In this document: piece after piece, positions 38,593-46,743 of the stretch
Numbering within the stretch: position 1 is the first letter of the stretch
Layout: every line of letters starts with the position of its first letter
Assembly (NCBI GenBank): GCA_040216735.1
Contig: JAVJOO010000003.1
Location: 264,746 to 328,745 of the forward strand
Source: Alphaproteobacteria bacterium
Lineage (GTDB): Bacteria > Pseudomonadota > Alphaproteobacteria > SHVP01
Reading direction: 5' to 3'
DNA length: 64,000 nucleotides
Position numbers and translations under genes: made by a program
The notes under the pieces: model-generated
Seen by the model: the letters and a program-made list of their open reading frames with translations, nothing else
The model's database searches: none
Told to the model about the DNA's origin: nothing

Positions 38593-39696
38593 ATGGATGC
38601 ACAGATCAAAACGCGCGTCATCGACGCCGACGCGCATGTCATCGAAACTGAGCGCACCTGGGATTACCTCGCACCTGCCGACGCGAAATACCGCCCCGTC
38701 CTTAGCCCGCCACCGGGCGAGAATCCGGCCGAAGGCGGCTGGATGGTCAATGGCGTGTTGGGGCCTGCGTTCATCCGCCGTTTCACCGACGAACAAATCA
38801 AAAAAATGTCCGCGACTGCGGGCCGCAACATGAACACCCGCAAAGAGCTGCGCGAGATGACCGACATCCCCGGTCGGCTCGCCCACATGGACGAACTCGG
38901 CATCGACGTCCAGGTGCTGTTCCCCACGATGTGGCTTACCAGCCTCACCGAAGACGCGAAGGCCGAGGCCGCGCTCGCGCGTTCCTACAACAACTGGCTG
39001 ATCGACATCTGGAAGCAAGCACCCGACCGCCTCCGCTGGGTCGTCATCCCGCCGACGTTGGCGATGGACGAATCCATCGAAGAAATTCGCCGCGCGAAAA
39101 AGAACGGCGCCGTCGGCGTCTTCATGCGTGCCTTCGAAGGCGACCGGCTTCTCTCCGACCCGTATTTCTACCCCATGTACGAAGAAGCCGAACGCCTCGA
39201 TCTGCCGATCACCGTGCACATCGCGAACGGCAGCCAAAAGAACACACTCTTCCACATGGAAGCGCCCGGTCCGGTATCGGTCAAAGGGTTCACCATCACC
39301 CGCGTTCCGGCCGTCGTCGGCTGCATGGCGTTGTTGATGAGTGACGTCCACAAGAACTTCCCCAACTTGCGCTGGGGCTTCATCGAATCGGCGGCGCAGT
39401 GGGTGCCCTGGGTTTACAACGAGTTCGCCCGCCGAGTGCATTCCTCCGGCGAGAAAATGCCCGCCGACATCTTTGGCGACCGCAACATCCACCTGACCTG
39501 CCAAAGCGACGACGACCTCGCTTACGTCCTGAAGTATGCCGGGTCCAAATCGCTCCTTATCGGGACCGACTATGGCCACACCGACCCCTCGGCCCAGATC
39601 GACGTCATCGATCTCCTGCACGCCCGTACCGACATCGACGAGGCCACCAAACAAGCCATCCTCTACGACAACCCAAAACGGCTCTACGGGCTTTAG
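38593..39696 (+). CDS. Amidohydrolase 2 family (metal-dependent TIM-barrel hydrolase)
   Basis: A 367-residue amidohydrolase of the ACMSD/gamma-resorcylate decarboxylase type. The N-terminal motif VIDADAHVIETERTWDY gives the first metal ligands. Later, FIESAAQWVPWVYNEF and the Asp in LLIGTDYGHTDPSAQ match the family, and conserved HIANG lies about residue 214. Many relatives are non-oxidative decarboxylases or hydrolases of aromatic or ring compounds. A strong terminator abuts its stop. Divergent neighbour is the LLM flavoprotein. The substrate is unknown. Confidence 0.9.
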   Translation: MDAQIKTRVIDADAHVIETERTWDYLAPADAKYRPVLSPPPGENPAEGGWMVNGVLGPAFIRRFTDEQIKKMSATAGRNMNTRKELREMTDIPGRLAHMDELGIDVQVLFPTMWLTSLTEDAKAEAALARSYNNWLIDIWKQAPDRLRWVVIPPTLAMDESIEEIRRAKKNGAVGVFMRAFEGDRLLSDPYFYPMYEEAERLDLPITVHIANGSQKNTLFHMEAPGPVSVKGFTITRVPAVVGCMALLMSDVHKNFPNLRWGFIESAAQWVPWVYNEFARRVHSSGEKMPADIFGDRNIHLTCQSDDDLAYVLKYAGSKSLLIGTDYGHTDPSAQIDVIDLLHARTDIDEATKQAILYDNPKRLYGL

Positions 39697-39723
39697 GCGG
39701 CGCTCACACCCGCCGCCTTTTTT
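39696..39723 (+). terminator. Intrinsic terminator after amidohydrolase gene
   Basis: GGCGGCG, an 8-base loop, CGCCGCC, then six T. The stem begins at the last base of the amidohydrolase stop codon. This is a textbook Rho-independent terminator. Confidence 0.9.
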
Positions 39724-39893
39724 GCCGGTCCTGAGATCCCGCCGACCGTGGCGTCAAGATGGACCGAACCCGACGGGTGGATTCCCGGCAATTGCGGCAA
39801 ACCTTCCTGGGTGGGTGTCAAATCGGATTTCCAAGATGTAGTATGGGGAACCACGCAAAACCCCTACATCAAGTAAACAGTAGCCCCTCTGAC

Positions 39894-40838
39894 ATGCCCC
39901 ACGTTTCGCCCGACCAACAGCAAGAAATCGACGCCCAACGGGCGGAAACGCACCAGACCCGCCGAGCTACGGTACCGGCGCTGGAAGAGGTGCTGTACCA
40001 GGCCATCCCGATCCTCGACCACGGCTTCATCCGGGTGGTCGACTATATGGGTGACGACGATGCCGTGGTGCAGGCCGCGCGGGTTTCCTATGGCAAGGGC
40101 ACCAAGCGCGTCTCCGAAGATCGCGGCTTGCTCAATTACTTGATGCGGCACCGCCACACGACGCCGTTCGAAATGGCGGAGATCAAGTACCACGTCAAAC
40201 TCCCCATTTTCGTCGCGCGCCAGTGGATTCGTCACCGTACGGCCAACGTCAACGAATACTCGGCCCGGTACTCGATCCTCGACAACGAGTTCTACTTGCC
40301 GGCACCCGAACATCTCGCCGCGCAGAGCGCCCAGAACCGTCAGGGCCGCGATTCGGTGTTGACCGGCGACGAGGCGACCGAGGTCTTCAAGCTGTTACGC
40401 GACGATTCGGAAAACAACTACGCGCACTACGCCTACATGCTGAACGAAGGCGCAGACGGCGAACCCGCGGATCCGAGCCGCAAGGGGCTGGCGCGCGAAC
40501 TCGCCCGGATGAACCTGTCGCTTAATTTCTATACGCAGTGGTACTGGAAGACGAACCTGCACAATTTGCTGCACTTCCTCTCCCTGCGTGCCGACCCCCA
40601 CGCGCAGTACGAAATCCGTGTCTATGCGGATGCGATGTTGGACACCCTGAGGCGCTGGGTACCGCTGACCTACGATGCCTTCATGGACTATCGCCTAGGC
40701 GGCGTGCATCTGTCGGCGAAGGGGGCCGCCGCAGTGAAACGGATTCTCCGGGGCGAAAAGGTTGACCGCAAGGACACCGGCCTCTCGGCCCGCGAATGGC
40801 GCGAGCTGAAGGAGTCATTCGACCTTCCCGCGGATTAG
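39894..40838 (+). CDS. thyX: FAD-dependent thymidylate synthase ThyX
   Basis: ThyX makes dTMP from dUMP using methylene-tetrahydrofolate, FAD and NADPH. It has 314 residues from ATG 39894 ([18 protein letters not shown]). The diagnostic ThyX motif [15 protein letters not shown] (RHRxxSxNExSxRY-like) is intact at about residues 112-126, and QARVSYG and [10 protein letters not shown]-type motifs precede it. The presence of ThyX suggests that classical ThyA may be absent, but the rest of the genome is not visible. A frame extending upstream is not conserved. Confidence 0.96.
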   Translation: MPHVSPDQQQEIDAQRAETHQTRRATVPALEEVLYQAIPILDHGFIRVVDYMGDDDAVVQAARVSYGKGTKRVSEDRGLLNYLMRHRHTTPFEMAEIKYHVKLPIFVARQWIRHRTANVNEYSARYSILDNEFYLPAPEHLAAQSAQNRQGRDSVLTGDEATEVFKLLRDDSENNYAHYAYMLNEGADGEPADPSRKGLARELARMNLSLNFYTQWYWKTNLHNLLHFLSLRADPHAQYEIRVYADAMLDTLRRWVPLTYDAFMDYRLGGVHLSAKGAAAVKRILRGEKVDRKDTGLSAREWRELKESFDLPAD

Positions 40839-41054
40839 TAGGGACTGCGCCCATAGGGCGCGCTCGCAACGCCGAGGTTGTCCACTCTACCTTGTCTAGC
40901 CAAACGCCGTCTCCCAACGCGAAGGCACGGTCAAAAACAAAACCGAACCTCCCCCAGCGCGCATGGCGGGACGTTAAGATTGGCCGATACCGACCCACAT
41001 ACCGCAATCGGAAATGGGATACCCTTGGGCGACATCGCCCGAGGAGTCCCCCCG

Positions 41055-41345
41055 ATGGCCTACTACCACGTGATACTGGAGCGCTATACCGCGCCCTTCA
41101 CCGCCGATGAGGAACGCGAGATCGAGACGCTCTACGCACGGATCCGCGTCGAACTCCCGGGGTGTTTGGGCTACCACCGTGGACCCAATGTGTCGCCGTT
41201 CGGCCGCGACTACACCCATGTGCATCTCTCGATTTGGGAAACCAAGGCGGCGCACGACGCCTACCAATCCCATCCCCTACACGACCGGCTTGTTGAGCTC
41301 ATTGTGCCCAAGCTCGAGGCGGCGGTGGCCGACCTGGACGCGTAA
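41055..41345 (+). CDS. Dabb/antibiotic-monooxygenase-like small protein
   Basis: A 96-residue dimeric alpha/beta-barrel type protein starting at MAYYHVILERYTAPF, with GAGGAG (41041-41046) upstream. The core reads FTADEEREIETLYARIRVEL and YHRGPNVSPFGRDYTHVHLSIWE, the latter being the ferredoxin-like strand pattern of the Dabb family (HxSIWE-like). Such proteins include stress-response and small oxygenase members; the activity here is unknown. The longer frame to 40878 lacks resemblance. The intergenic stretch 40839-41054 holds only a small GC hairpin (GCGCCC-ATA-GGGCGC at 40847-40861). Confidence 0.8.
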   Translation: MAYYHVILERYTAPFTADEEREIETLYARIRVELPGCLGYHRGPNVSPFGRDYTHVHLSIWETKAAHDAYQSHPLHDRLVELIVPKLEAAVADLDA

Positions 41346-41505
41346 GCACCCCCTGTCGCTGGAAATCACGGTTGCTCAGTTCGAGGACAGATTAGAATAT
41401 ACAATTTTAGGTAATGTTCCCGAGATTTGTTCGCACTAGGCGCGTGACAACTCCTGGGAAGTGCGCAAAGATTTCCTCGCTGATTTGGCGAGTGCGGGGG
41501 GCGCG

Positions 41506-41814
41506 ATGGCAAAACAAGATGGCGAACAACGCGGCGGTCTTTCGAAACGCCATAACCACCGTCTGCCGCTTCAATCCCTTTCGGCGGGCCAACTCAAACA
41601 GGACTTGGTTGTTCACGAGTCCTGCGACGTCGATGTCGTCGCCGGCGTCGCCAGCCAAGGAGCGATAGCCCTCGCCGGTGTCACTGAAACCGCCGGAAAG
41701 GTGAGCGCGTTGCAATTCTTACTACCCGACGGCTGGATCATCGATATTCCGATGAGTGAGGCGATCGTCGATCAGCTTCGCCGCATCGTCGGATCGTTGG
41801 AGGGGCGGCAATGA
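41506..41814 (+). CDS. Hypothetical small protein A of related pair
   Basis: A 102-residue protein (ATG 41506, MAKQDGEQRGG). Its C-terminal part, ALQFLLPDGWIIDIPMSEAI and QLRRIVGSLEG, resembles the same region of the next protein. The middle has a hydrophobic strand pattern (DVDVVAGVASQGAIALAGVT). No family recognised; no signal peptide or membrane helix. GTG at 41461 is a possible longer start. It overlaps the next gene by 4 bases. The pair could form a heterodimer. Confidence 0.62.
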   Translation: MAKQDGEQRGGLSKRHNHRLPLQSLSAGQLKQDLVVHESCDVDVVAGVASQGAIALAGVTETAGKVSALQFLLPDGWIIDIPMSEAIVDQLRRIVGSLEGRQ

Positions 41815-42134
41815 CAATCGTTGGTTTCGACCGCCGCGGGTTTTCCGGCCCCACCATGACCATCAGCCCCTTCAAGGCCGACGCCAAGACAACGCCAATG
41901 TTGCCGAACGGTACGAAGCCCGACCTAGTTGCGCGGCCACGACCGGCCGTTGCGGTGCTGGGTAAACTGACCGACGAACCGGCAACGTTGCACAGCCTGA
42001 TGTTCGTCCTGGAGGACGGTTACCTCCTCGAGATGCCGCTGAATCGCGGTTCGCTCGGCCAACTCAGAGCGGTGCTCGGCGCCCCCGATCTGCCCGATGG
42101 AGATACCGAACTGACCAAGCCGAGCTGGGCTTAG
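41811..42134 (+). CDS. Hypothetical small protein B of related pair
   Basis: A 107-residue protein (ATG 41811) overlapping protein A by 4 bases. Residues 62-90 (HSLMFVLEDGYLLEMPLNRG, then LGQLRAVLG) align with residues 68-96 of protein A: same strand pattern LxFxLxDG(W/Y)(I/L)(I/L) followed by the LRxxxG helix. The N-terminal half is unlike A. No family recognised. The gene is followed by 274 bp with no supported gene. Confidence 0.62.
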   Translation: MTIVGFDRRGFSGPTMTISPFKADAKTTPMLPNGTKPDLVARPRPAVAVLGKLTDEPATLHSLMFVLEDGYLLEMPLNRGSLGQLRAVLGAPDLPDGDTELTKPSWA

Positions 42135-42408
42135 GGGCCGCCTAGGTCCAATCGAATTTCGGGATACCGATTGTGACCGCGCATCGTCCTTCCTGCGCTA
42201 TAGTACGACTCCGTCGTTGAAGGGCACCTCGCCGTTCGACTTGGACGGGAGCCATCTTTGCACGAGCCGGTTTGGGTTCGTTCACCCCTATCCTTAGTTC
42301 GACCGACGAAACAAAAGAGTTCTTTGGCTTCGTTTGTGTGCGGGTCAAAATGATTCGGTGGCCCGAATCGTTGCCTCGCTTTGTTTCTTCACAGCACCGG
42401 AGATCACG

Positions 42409-42984
42409 ATGCCCAACCCCTATCTCGAGCGTGTGCCGTTTGAGCGCCTCAATCCCTACATGCAGGCGGCCCACGAGCAGAACGTGAAGGTTCACGGCGA
42501 GGCCGACCGGGTAGAGATCTACGGCAACGCGCCCCACGTCTTCGAATTCTACCGCAAGGATTTTTACGAACGCCTGTTCTACGCGGGCCAGGTCGATGTG
42601 CCGACAAAGGAATTGCTGCGCCTACGACTGGCCGGCATTCACGGCTGCGCCCACTGTAACCGTGGCGACCGTTTGGCAGCCGCCAAGGCAGGGATCGCCC
42701 AAGACAAGATCGACAACATCATGGACCCGGCAGCGCCATGCTTTGATGCGCGCGAGCGGGCGATCCTCGACCTCGCCGATCAGATTTCCCTGCCCAACAT
42801 GCACGGCGAACTGAGCAAGGATCTATACGATCGTTTGCGGGTTCATTACAGCGACGGCGATCTCTATGAACTCGGCGTCGTGGCCGCGGTTCTCACAGGC
42901 ATGGCGAAATTCCTCTTCGTCTATGACCTAGTGGAGCGAGAACCGAACTGCCCCATCGTCCCGCTCAGCGCCGCAGCGGAATAG
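42409..42984 (+). CDS. AhpD-like / carboxymuconolactone decarboxylase family protein
   Basis: A 191-residue all-helical CMD-fold protein with the redox-active motif GCAHCNRGDRLAAAK (CxxC at about residues 79-82), as in AhpD and related alkyl hydroperoxide or CoA-type reductants. Other segments are LRLAGIHG and ARERAILDLADQISLPN. ATG at 42409 is preferred; an in-frame start at 42334 is not family-like. The gene lies just upstream of FkbM methyltransferase and hydrolase genes. Its reductant and substrate are unknown. Confidence 0.87.
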   Translation: MPNPYLERVPFERLNPYMQAAHEQNVKVHGEADRVEIYGNAPHVFEFYRKDFYERLFYAGQVDVPTKELLRLRLAGIHGCAHCNRGDRLAAAKAGIAQDKIDNIMDPAAPCFDARERAILDLADQISLPNMHGELSKDLYDRLRVHYSDGDLYELGVVAAVLTGMAKFLFVYDLVEREPNCPIVPLSAAAE

Positions 42985-43008
42985 CCGGGCACAGAGGTGG
43001 GTGGGGGA

Positions 43009-43797
43009 ATGACGGTTGACGACGTCGCAACGGCCACTGCGCCCGCAACCGACTGGAGCCCGCCGCGCACCGTCGAAGAGCGCATCAAAGGGTTTCTTGT
43101 CCCGCCGCGGCTCTATATCCGATACAAAGTCGCGAAAGAACGCCTGCGGGGCGAGGCTGAGATGCGTCTGTTGCCATTTCTGGTCGACCGCAACCGCAAC
43201 GCTGTCGATGCCGGAGCCAACAAAGGAACCTACAGTTTCGTCCTGGGGCAGTTGGCGCGCACCGTCTATGCCTACGAGCCGAATCCCAAGATGTTTGCGG
43301 TGCTGCAACGCACCGCGGGGCGCAACGTCGTTGCCTCGCCCCTCGCACTTTCTAACCAGACCGGCGTCGTCGAATTCCGGGTACCGCGCTATGGCAAAGG
43401 CAGTTATTCCAACCAGGGCGGTACGCTAAGTGCGATCAAGGTCAACGACGACTACGCGGCGTTACCGGTCAACGCCGAGCGGCTCGACGCTTTGGGCCTG
43501 ACCGATATCGGGTTTATCAAGATCGATGTCGAGGGGTTCGAGACCGAAGTGTTGGAAGGCGCGCGAGAGATCATTGCTCGCGACCGACCGACATTGATGA
43601 TCGAAATCGAGGAAAAGCACACTCAAGTGCCGATCGAAGATGCCCTGGCCGGTGTGGTGGCTCTGGGCTATGACGGGTTCTTCTACGACCGGGCTGCACA
43701 TGCCTTGCGCGCCCTTGGTGCATTTCACCCTGGGGACCATCATCGCAATCCGGTCAAGGGTTACGTCTATAATTTCATTTTTTTCGCCCGGCGCTAG
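43009..43797 (+). CDS. FkbM-family SAM-dependent methyltransferase
   Basis: A 262-residue class I methyltransferase. FkbM motifs are NAVDAGANKGTYSFVLGQLA (the SAM glycine loop), TVYAYEPNPKMF (acidic motif II) and FIKIDVEGFETEVLEGA (FkbM-specific DVEGxE). FkbM enzymes usually O-methylate sugars or small metabolites. A run of GTGGGGG precedes ATG at 43009; GTG at 42997 is an alternative. It is 24 bases after the AhpD-like gene and 11 before an alpha/beta-hydrolase-fold gene, suggesting one operon. Confidence 0.9.
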   Translation: MTVDDVATATAPATDWSPPRTVEERIKGFLVPPRLYIRYKVAKERLRGEAEMRLLPFLVDRNRNAVDAGANKGTYSFVLGQLARTVYAYEPNPKMFAVLQRTAGRNVVASPLALSNQTGVVEFRVPRYGKGSYSNQGGTLSAIKVNDDYAALPVNAERLDALGLTDIGFIKIDVEGFETEVLEGAREIIARDRPTLMIEIEEKHTQVPIEDALAGVVALGYDGFFYDRAAHALRALGAFHPGDHHRNPVKGYVYNFIFFARR

Positions 43798-43808
43798 GGC
43801 ACGATAGC

Positions 43809-44663
43809 ATGACGACGACAATCAAACGGCGCTTCGCCGCAATCGATCTTGGGCAGGTCCACTACTACACCGCCGGCGAGGCCCACGCTGACAATGGCAA
43901 AAGGCCCGCGGTTCTGATGCATGCCTCTCCCTTTGCGGCGCGTACCCTCAACCCGCTGACCGCCCAACTCGGCCAGAGCCGATGGGCTCTTGCACCGGAT
44001 AACCTCGGGCAGGGCGATTCCTGCCCGCCTGCCGCCGACAATCCCGACATTGGATACTTCGGCGACGCGATGGTGCGGTTGTTGGACTCGCTAAAAATCG
44101 ACAGGGCCGATCTCTACGGTACCCATACCGGTGCCCATACCGCGATGGATGTTGCGATTCGGTATCCCGATCGGGTCGGCAAGTTGATTCTCGACGGGAT
44201 CGGATTGCCCCCGCGGGAACTCAAAGACGACTATATCGCGCACCTGCGCGAAACCCCGCCCTACGACTACACCGGTTCGCAATACCTCTGGGCGTTCCAC
44301 GTCATCAAGGACATGTTCATCTGGTTTCCCTACTACCGTCGCGACGCGGCCCACCGCCGCAATCGCGACGTGCCCGCTGCCGACGACTTGCACGACCGCA
44401 CGCTGGATTTGCTCAAGAATCTGTTCAGCTATCACAAGGCCTATATTGCCGCCTTCGACAATAACGAGAACGGCAAGCGCTTCCCCGATATCCAGGTCCC
44501 GACGCTCCTGACCGCAGCGGAGGGCGATATCTCCGGCGCGGCGATGGGCGCGGTCGCCAAGATGATCCCCGACTGCACAAAAAAGAACTATCCGCCCGGC
44601 GTGCAACCCGGCGATGTCGGACCGGCGGCGGCGATGTTTGTCGACTGGTTGGATGGCGCATGA
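43809..44663 (+). CDS. Alpha/beta-hydrolase-fold protein with His in the nucleophile elbow (1)
   Basis: A 284-residue alpha/beta-hydrolase-fold protein. The fold is clear: VHYYTAGEA, an oxyanion-region VLMHASPFAARTL, LAPDNLGQGDS, and a nucleophile elbow that reads GTHTGAHTAMD (G104-T-H106-T-G108). The usual Ser of GxSxG is His 106 here. The C-terminal region FPDIQVPTLLTAAEGDIS carries the acid candidate, but no clear late catalytic His is visible. It could therefore be inactive as a classical hydrolase or use another chemistry. Its stop overlaps the next gene by 4 bases; the two are paralogous. Confidence 0.82.
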   Translation: MTTTIKRRFAAIDLGQVHYYTAGEAHADNGKRPAVLMHASPFAARTLNPLTAQLGQSRWALAPDNLGQGDSCPPAADNPDIGYFGDAMVRLLDSLKIDRADLYGTHTGAHTAMDVAIRYPDRVGKLILDGIGLPPRELKDDYIAHLRETPPYDYTGSQYLWAFHVIKDMFIWFPYYRRDAAHRRNRDVPAADDLHDRTLDLLKNLFSYHKAYIAAFDNNENGKRFPDIQVPTLLTAAEGDISGAAMGAVAKMIPDCTKKNYPPGVQPGDVGPAAAMFVDWLDGA

Positions 44664-45508
44664 TGGAAACCATCCGCGGCTTCATCGATATCGACGAAGG
44701 GCAGGTGCATTATCGGACTGCCGGACAGGGTGGTACGCCGCTCGTGATGTTTCACGGCTCGCCCGGTTCTTCGAAAATGCTCGACCGGCTTATCCTGGCA
44801 TTGGGCGAAACGCGTCAGGTCATTGCCCTGGACACAATGGGGCAGGGCGACTCATCGGCACCGGTGCGTGACGATGTCGATATGGCGTACTTCGCGGACG
44901 CTGCATGCCGCGCCCTCGATGCCCAGGGCGGTTTTGCCACCGTCGACCTTTTCGGGACCCATACCGGCGCCCGCATCGCCACCGAATTCGCAATTCATTA
45001 TCCGAAGCGAACGCGCAAGGTAATCCTCGATGGGATGAGTGCGGCGGTGACCCCCCAAGGTCGCGACTACGCCAAGACTCTCGACAAGCGGCATCTGGTC
45101 GATCAGGTCGGTACCCAATTCTTCAATGCCTGGACGAGCCTGCGCGACGGCTATTTGTTTTGGCCGGGAACTGCGCGCGATGCAGCTCACCGGCGGCCCA
45201 CCGGCTTGCCGCCGCTCGACCGTTTGCACGATCATGTGGTCGACATTCTCAAAGGCTTTCGAACCAGCCATCACGCCTATATCGCCGCGGTGACCTACCC
45301 GTCGCCTGACCGCTTGCCCCTGATTCCGGTGCCGACATTGGCCGTCTGTGCGCGTAACGATGTGCCCTACCCGAATCTCGATGCAGTGGCGGCGCTGATT
45401 CCGGGCTGCACGAAAATGGAGCATCCCCACGACAACCCGGAGACGCTGGCAACCGCAGAAGAAACACGGGAGTTGGCGAAAATGCTGGTTGATTGGCTGG
45501 ACGGGTAG
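44660..45508 (+). CDS. Alpha/beta-hydrolase-fold protein with His in the nucleophile elbow (2)
   Basis: A 282-residue paralogue of the preceding protein, sharing VHYRTAGQ, FHGSPGSSKML (here with a classic HG oxyanion motif), DTMGQGDSSAP and the elbow DLFGTHTGARIATEF (His 101 in place of Ser). The C-terminus CTKMEHPHDNPETLA has histidines that the first copy lacks. Either of two overlapping ATG codons may start it (44660 or 44663). The pair probably arose by tandem duplication and is translated together. Confidence 0.82.
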   Translation: MMETIRGFIDIDEGQVHYRTAGQGGTPLVMFHGSPGSSKMLDRLILALGETRQVIALDTMGQGDSSAPVRDDVDMAYFADAACRALDAQGGFATVDLFGTHTGARIATEFAIHYPKRTRKVILDGMSAAVTPQGRDYAKTLDKRHLVDQVGTQFFNAWTSLRDGYLFWPGTARDAAHRRPTGLPPLDRLHDHVVDILKGFRTSHHAYIAAVTYPSPDRLPLIPVPTLAVCARNDVPYPNLDAVAALIPGCTKMEHPHDNPETLATAEETRELAKMLVDWLDG

Positions 45509-45514
45509 CGAACC

Positions 45515-46072
45515 TTAGTAGATCGCGACGCCCGCGAAGTATTCGTGGAGCCACCCGAGGACCGCGTACAGGACGACGCCGACCACGACGGGAATTAGAT
45601 CGCGCCCGATGGGCACCGGGTCGGGCTTGGCCCAGGTGCCGTTGCGCCTGTTGATCAAGACAATCTCAACCAACGACCACAGTCCGATACCGCCGAAGAG
45701 AATTAGAGAGCGCGAGTCGCCGTTGGCCAGGAGGTGGCCGGCGGACCAAAGAAATACGGCGCACAACTGGGGATGGCGGACGTAGCGCTTTATGTTCGTC
45801 TTCATCCGTCCCGACGCAAACAGAATGAGCGCCAGCAGCATCGTCGCCATGTTGACGATACGGCCCCAACTCGGTTCGGCGTACACAAAGGAAGGTTCGG
45901 CCGTGCGCCATCCGAGAACGATCAGGGCTAGGGAGGCGATGACGATGAGGGAAAAGATCGACTTGTAGGCACCTGGGCGCCGCTCAATCTGCCCCCGCCG
46001 CACCGTCGGCGCGACCGACGGAAACAAGTGCACGGCGCACCATAGTAGAACTCCCAAAACCAATATGGTCAT
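45515..46072 (-). CDS. NnrU-family integral membrane protein
   Basis: A 185-residue inner-membrane protein of about six helices: MTILVLGVLLWCAVHLFPSV, YKSIFSLIVIASLALIVLGW, then MATMLLALILFASG, followed by the NnrU core HPQLCAVFLWSAGHLLANGD and SLILFGGIGLWSLVEI. NnrU is linked to denitrification and shares a fold with the heme-dependent isomerase Z-ISO. Start ATG 46072 overlaps the stop of the upstream gene (ATGA). No other denitrification gene is present nearby. Confidence 0.9.
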   Translation of the reverse strand: MTILVLGVLLWCAVHLFPSVAPTVRRGQIERRPGAYKSIFSLIVIASLALIVLGWRTAEPSFVYAEPSWGRIVNMATMLLALILFASGRMKTNIKRYVRHPQLCAVFLWSAGHLLANGDSRSLILFGGIGLWSLVEIVLINRRNGTWAKPDPVPIGRDLIPVVVGVVLYAVLGWLHEYFAGVAIY

Positions 46073-46743
46073 CGTGGCGTCTCCCATTTTCTGGTTACAT
46101 ATTGCCGTTTGTTCGGTCCTTGGCCAACGACGTTATGGACAGGGGCTCCCCGTACCGTTTGGGTGCGGTGCGGTTCCGGAAAGTGATGTGCAGCGAAAGC
46201 GGGCCATTCCGGTGTCGCTTCCAGGTATGCGTGAAACTCGGGTAGGTAGCCACTCGACCGTGTCGGTCGTACAAACCGAACGGTGTGCCCATAGCGTGCA
46301 GGTACTTCCCATAGGCCGTGCCGGTAGAGGTGGCCTAATCCCCATTTCGATACGAGTCGATCGCCACCTGTAATTCGCGCCGCGTGGCGCGGTTGCGTCC
46401 GGTTGCCATAAAGGGCGATATCGCCCGCTTCCAGATCGCGCCGACAAATCGGGTGTACGGCGCCGATCGACACCAAGTATTCGGCGAAGCGGCTGTTGGC
46501 GAAGAATGTATTTCCGCCAGCGCGTTGCTCGGCGATCGCAATGCGCACATAGTCGGCTTGATCGAATAGATCGAAGGCGTAGGCAAAGCAGTTGAAACCT
46601 GCGCGGAGCGATGTTGGCAGCGCCTCGATCCGATGCGGTGCTTCCTCCGCTAGCCGCTCGATTCTCGCGACGTGCTCCCGGAGCGGGACGCGGTCGTTGG
46701 TGACGGCGTCGAGGCCGGTGCGCAGCTGTGCGCTTGCGCTCAC
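46069..46743 (-). CDS. Hypothetical protein with papain-like (DUF7689-type) pattern
   Basis: A 224-residue protein without a signal peptide. It shows GFNCFAYAFDL (candidate nucleophile Cys, about residue 52), GDIALYGN, a His in PRHAARITGGDRLVSKWGLG, and SKWG(L)GHLYRHGLWEVPARYG. That order of Cys, GD, His and SKxG is reminiscent of papain-like/NlpC-type peptidase folds of the DUF7689 type; the assignment is tentative. It is tied by 4-base overlaps to the Mrp gene upstream and the NnrU gene downstream. Confidence 0.55.
   Translation of the reverse strand: MSASAQLRTGLDAVTNDRVPLREHVARIERLAEEAPHRIEALPTSLRAGFNCFAYAFDLFDQADYVRIAIAEQRAGGNTFFANSRFAEYLVSIGAVHPICRRDLEAGDIALYGNRTQPRHAARITGGDRLVSKWGLGHLYRHGLWEVPARYGHTVRFVRPTRSSGYLPEFHAYLEATPEWPAFAAHHFPEPHRTQTVRGAPVHNVVGQGPNKRQYVTRKWETPR

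Noticed and set aside
38410-39654. Upstream extension of the LLM flavoprotein frame to 797 residues
   Set aside because: The added part is antisense to the amidohydrolase gene. ATG at 38409 gives the standard LLM N-terminus and length.
40847-40861. GCGCCC-ATA-GGGCGC hairpin after thyX as terminator
   Set aside because: The stem is 6 bp with a three-base loop and no T-run follows, so termination is not supported.
42135-42408. Short ORFs in the 274-bp gap before the AhpD-like gene
   Set aside because: No ribosome site or recognisable protein pattern; only a possible leader for the gene at 42409.
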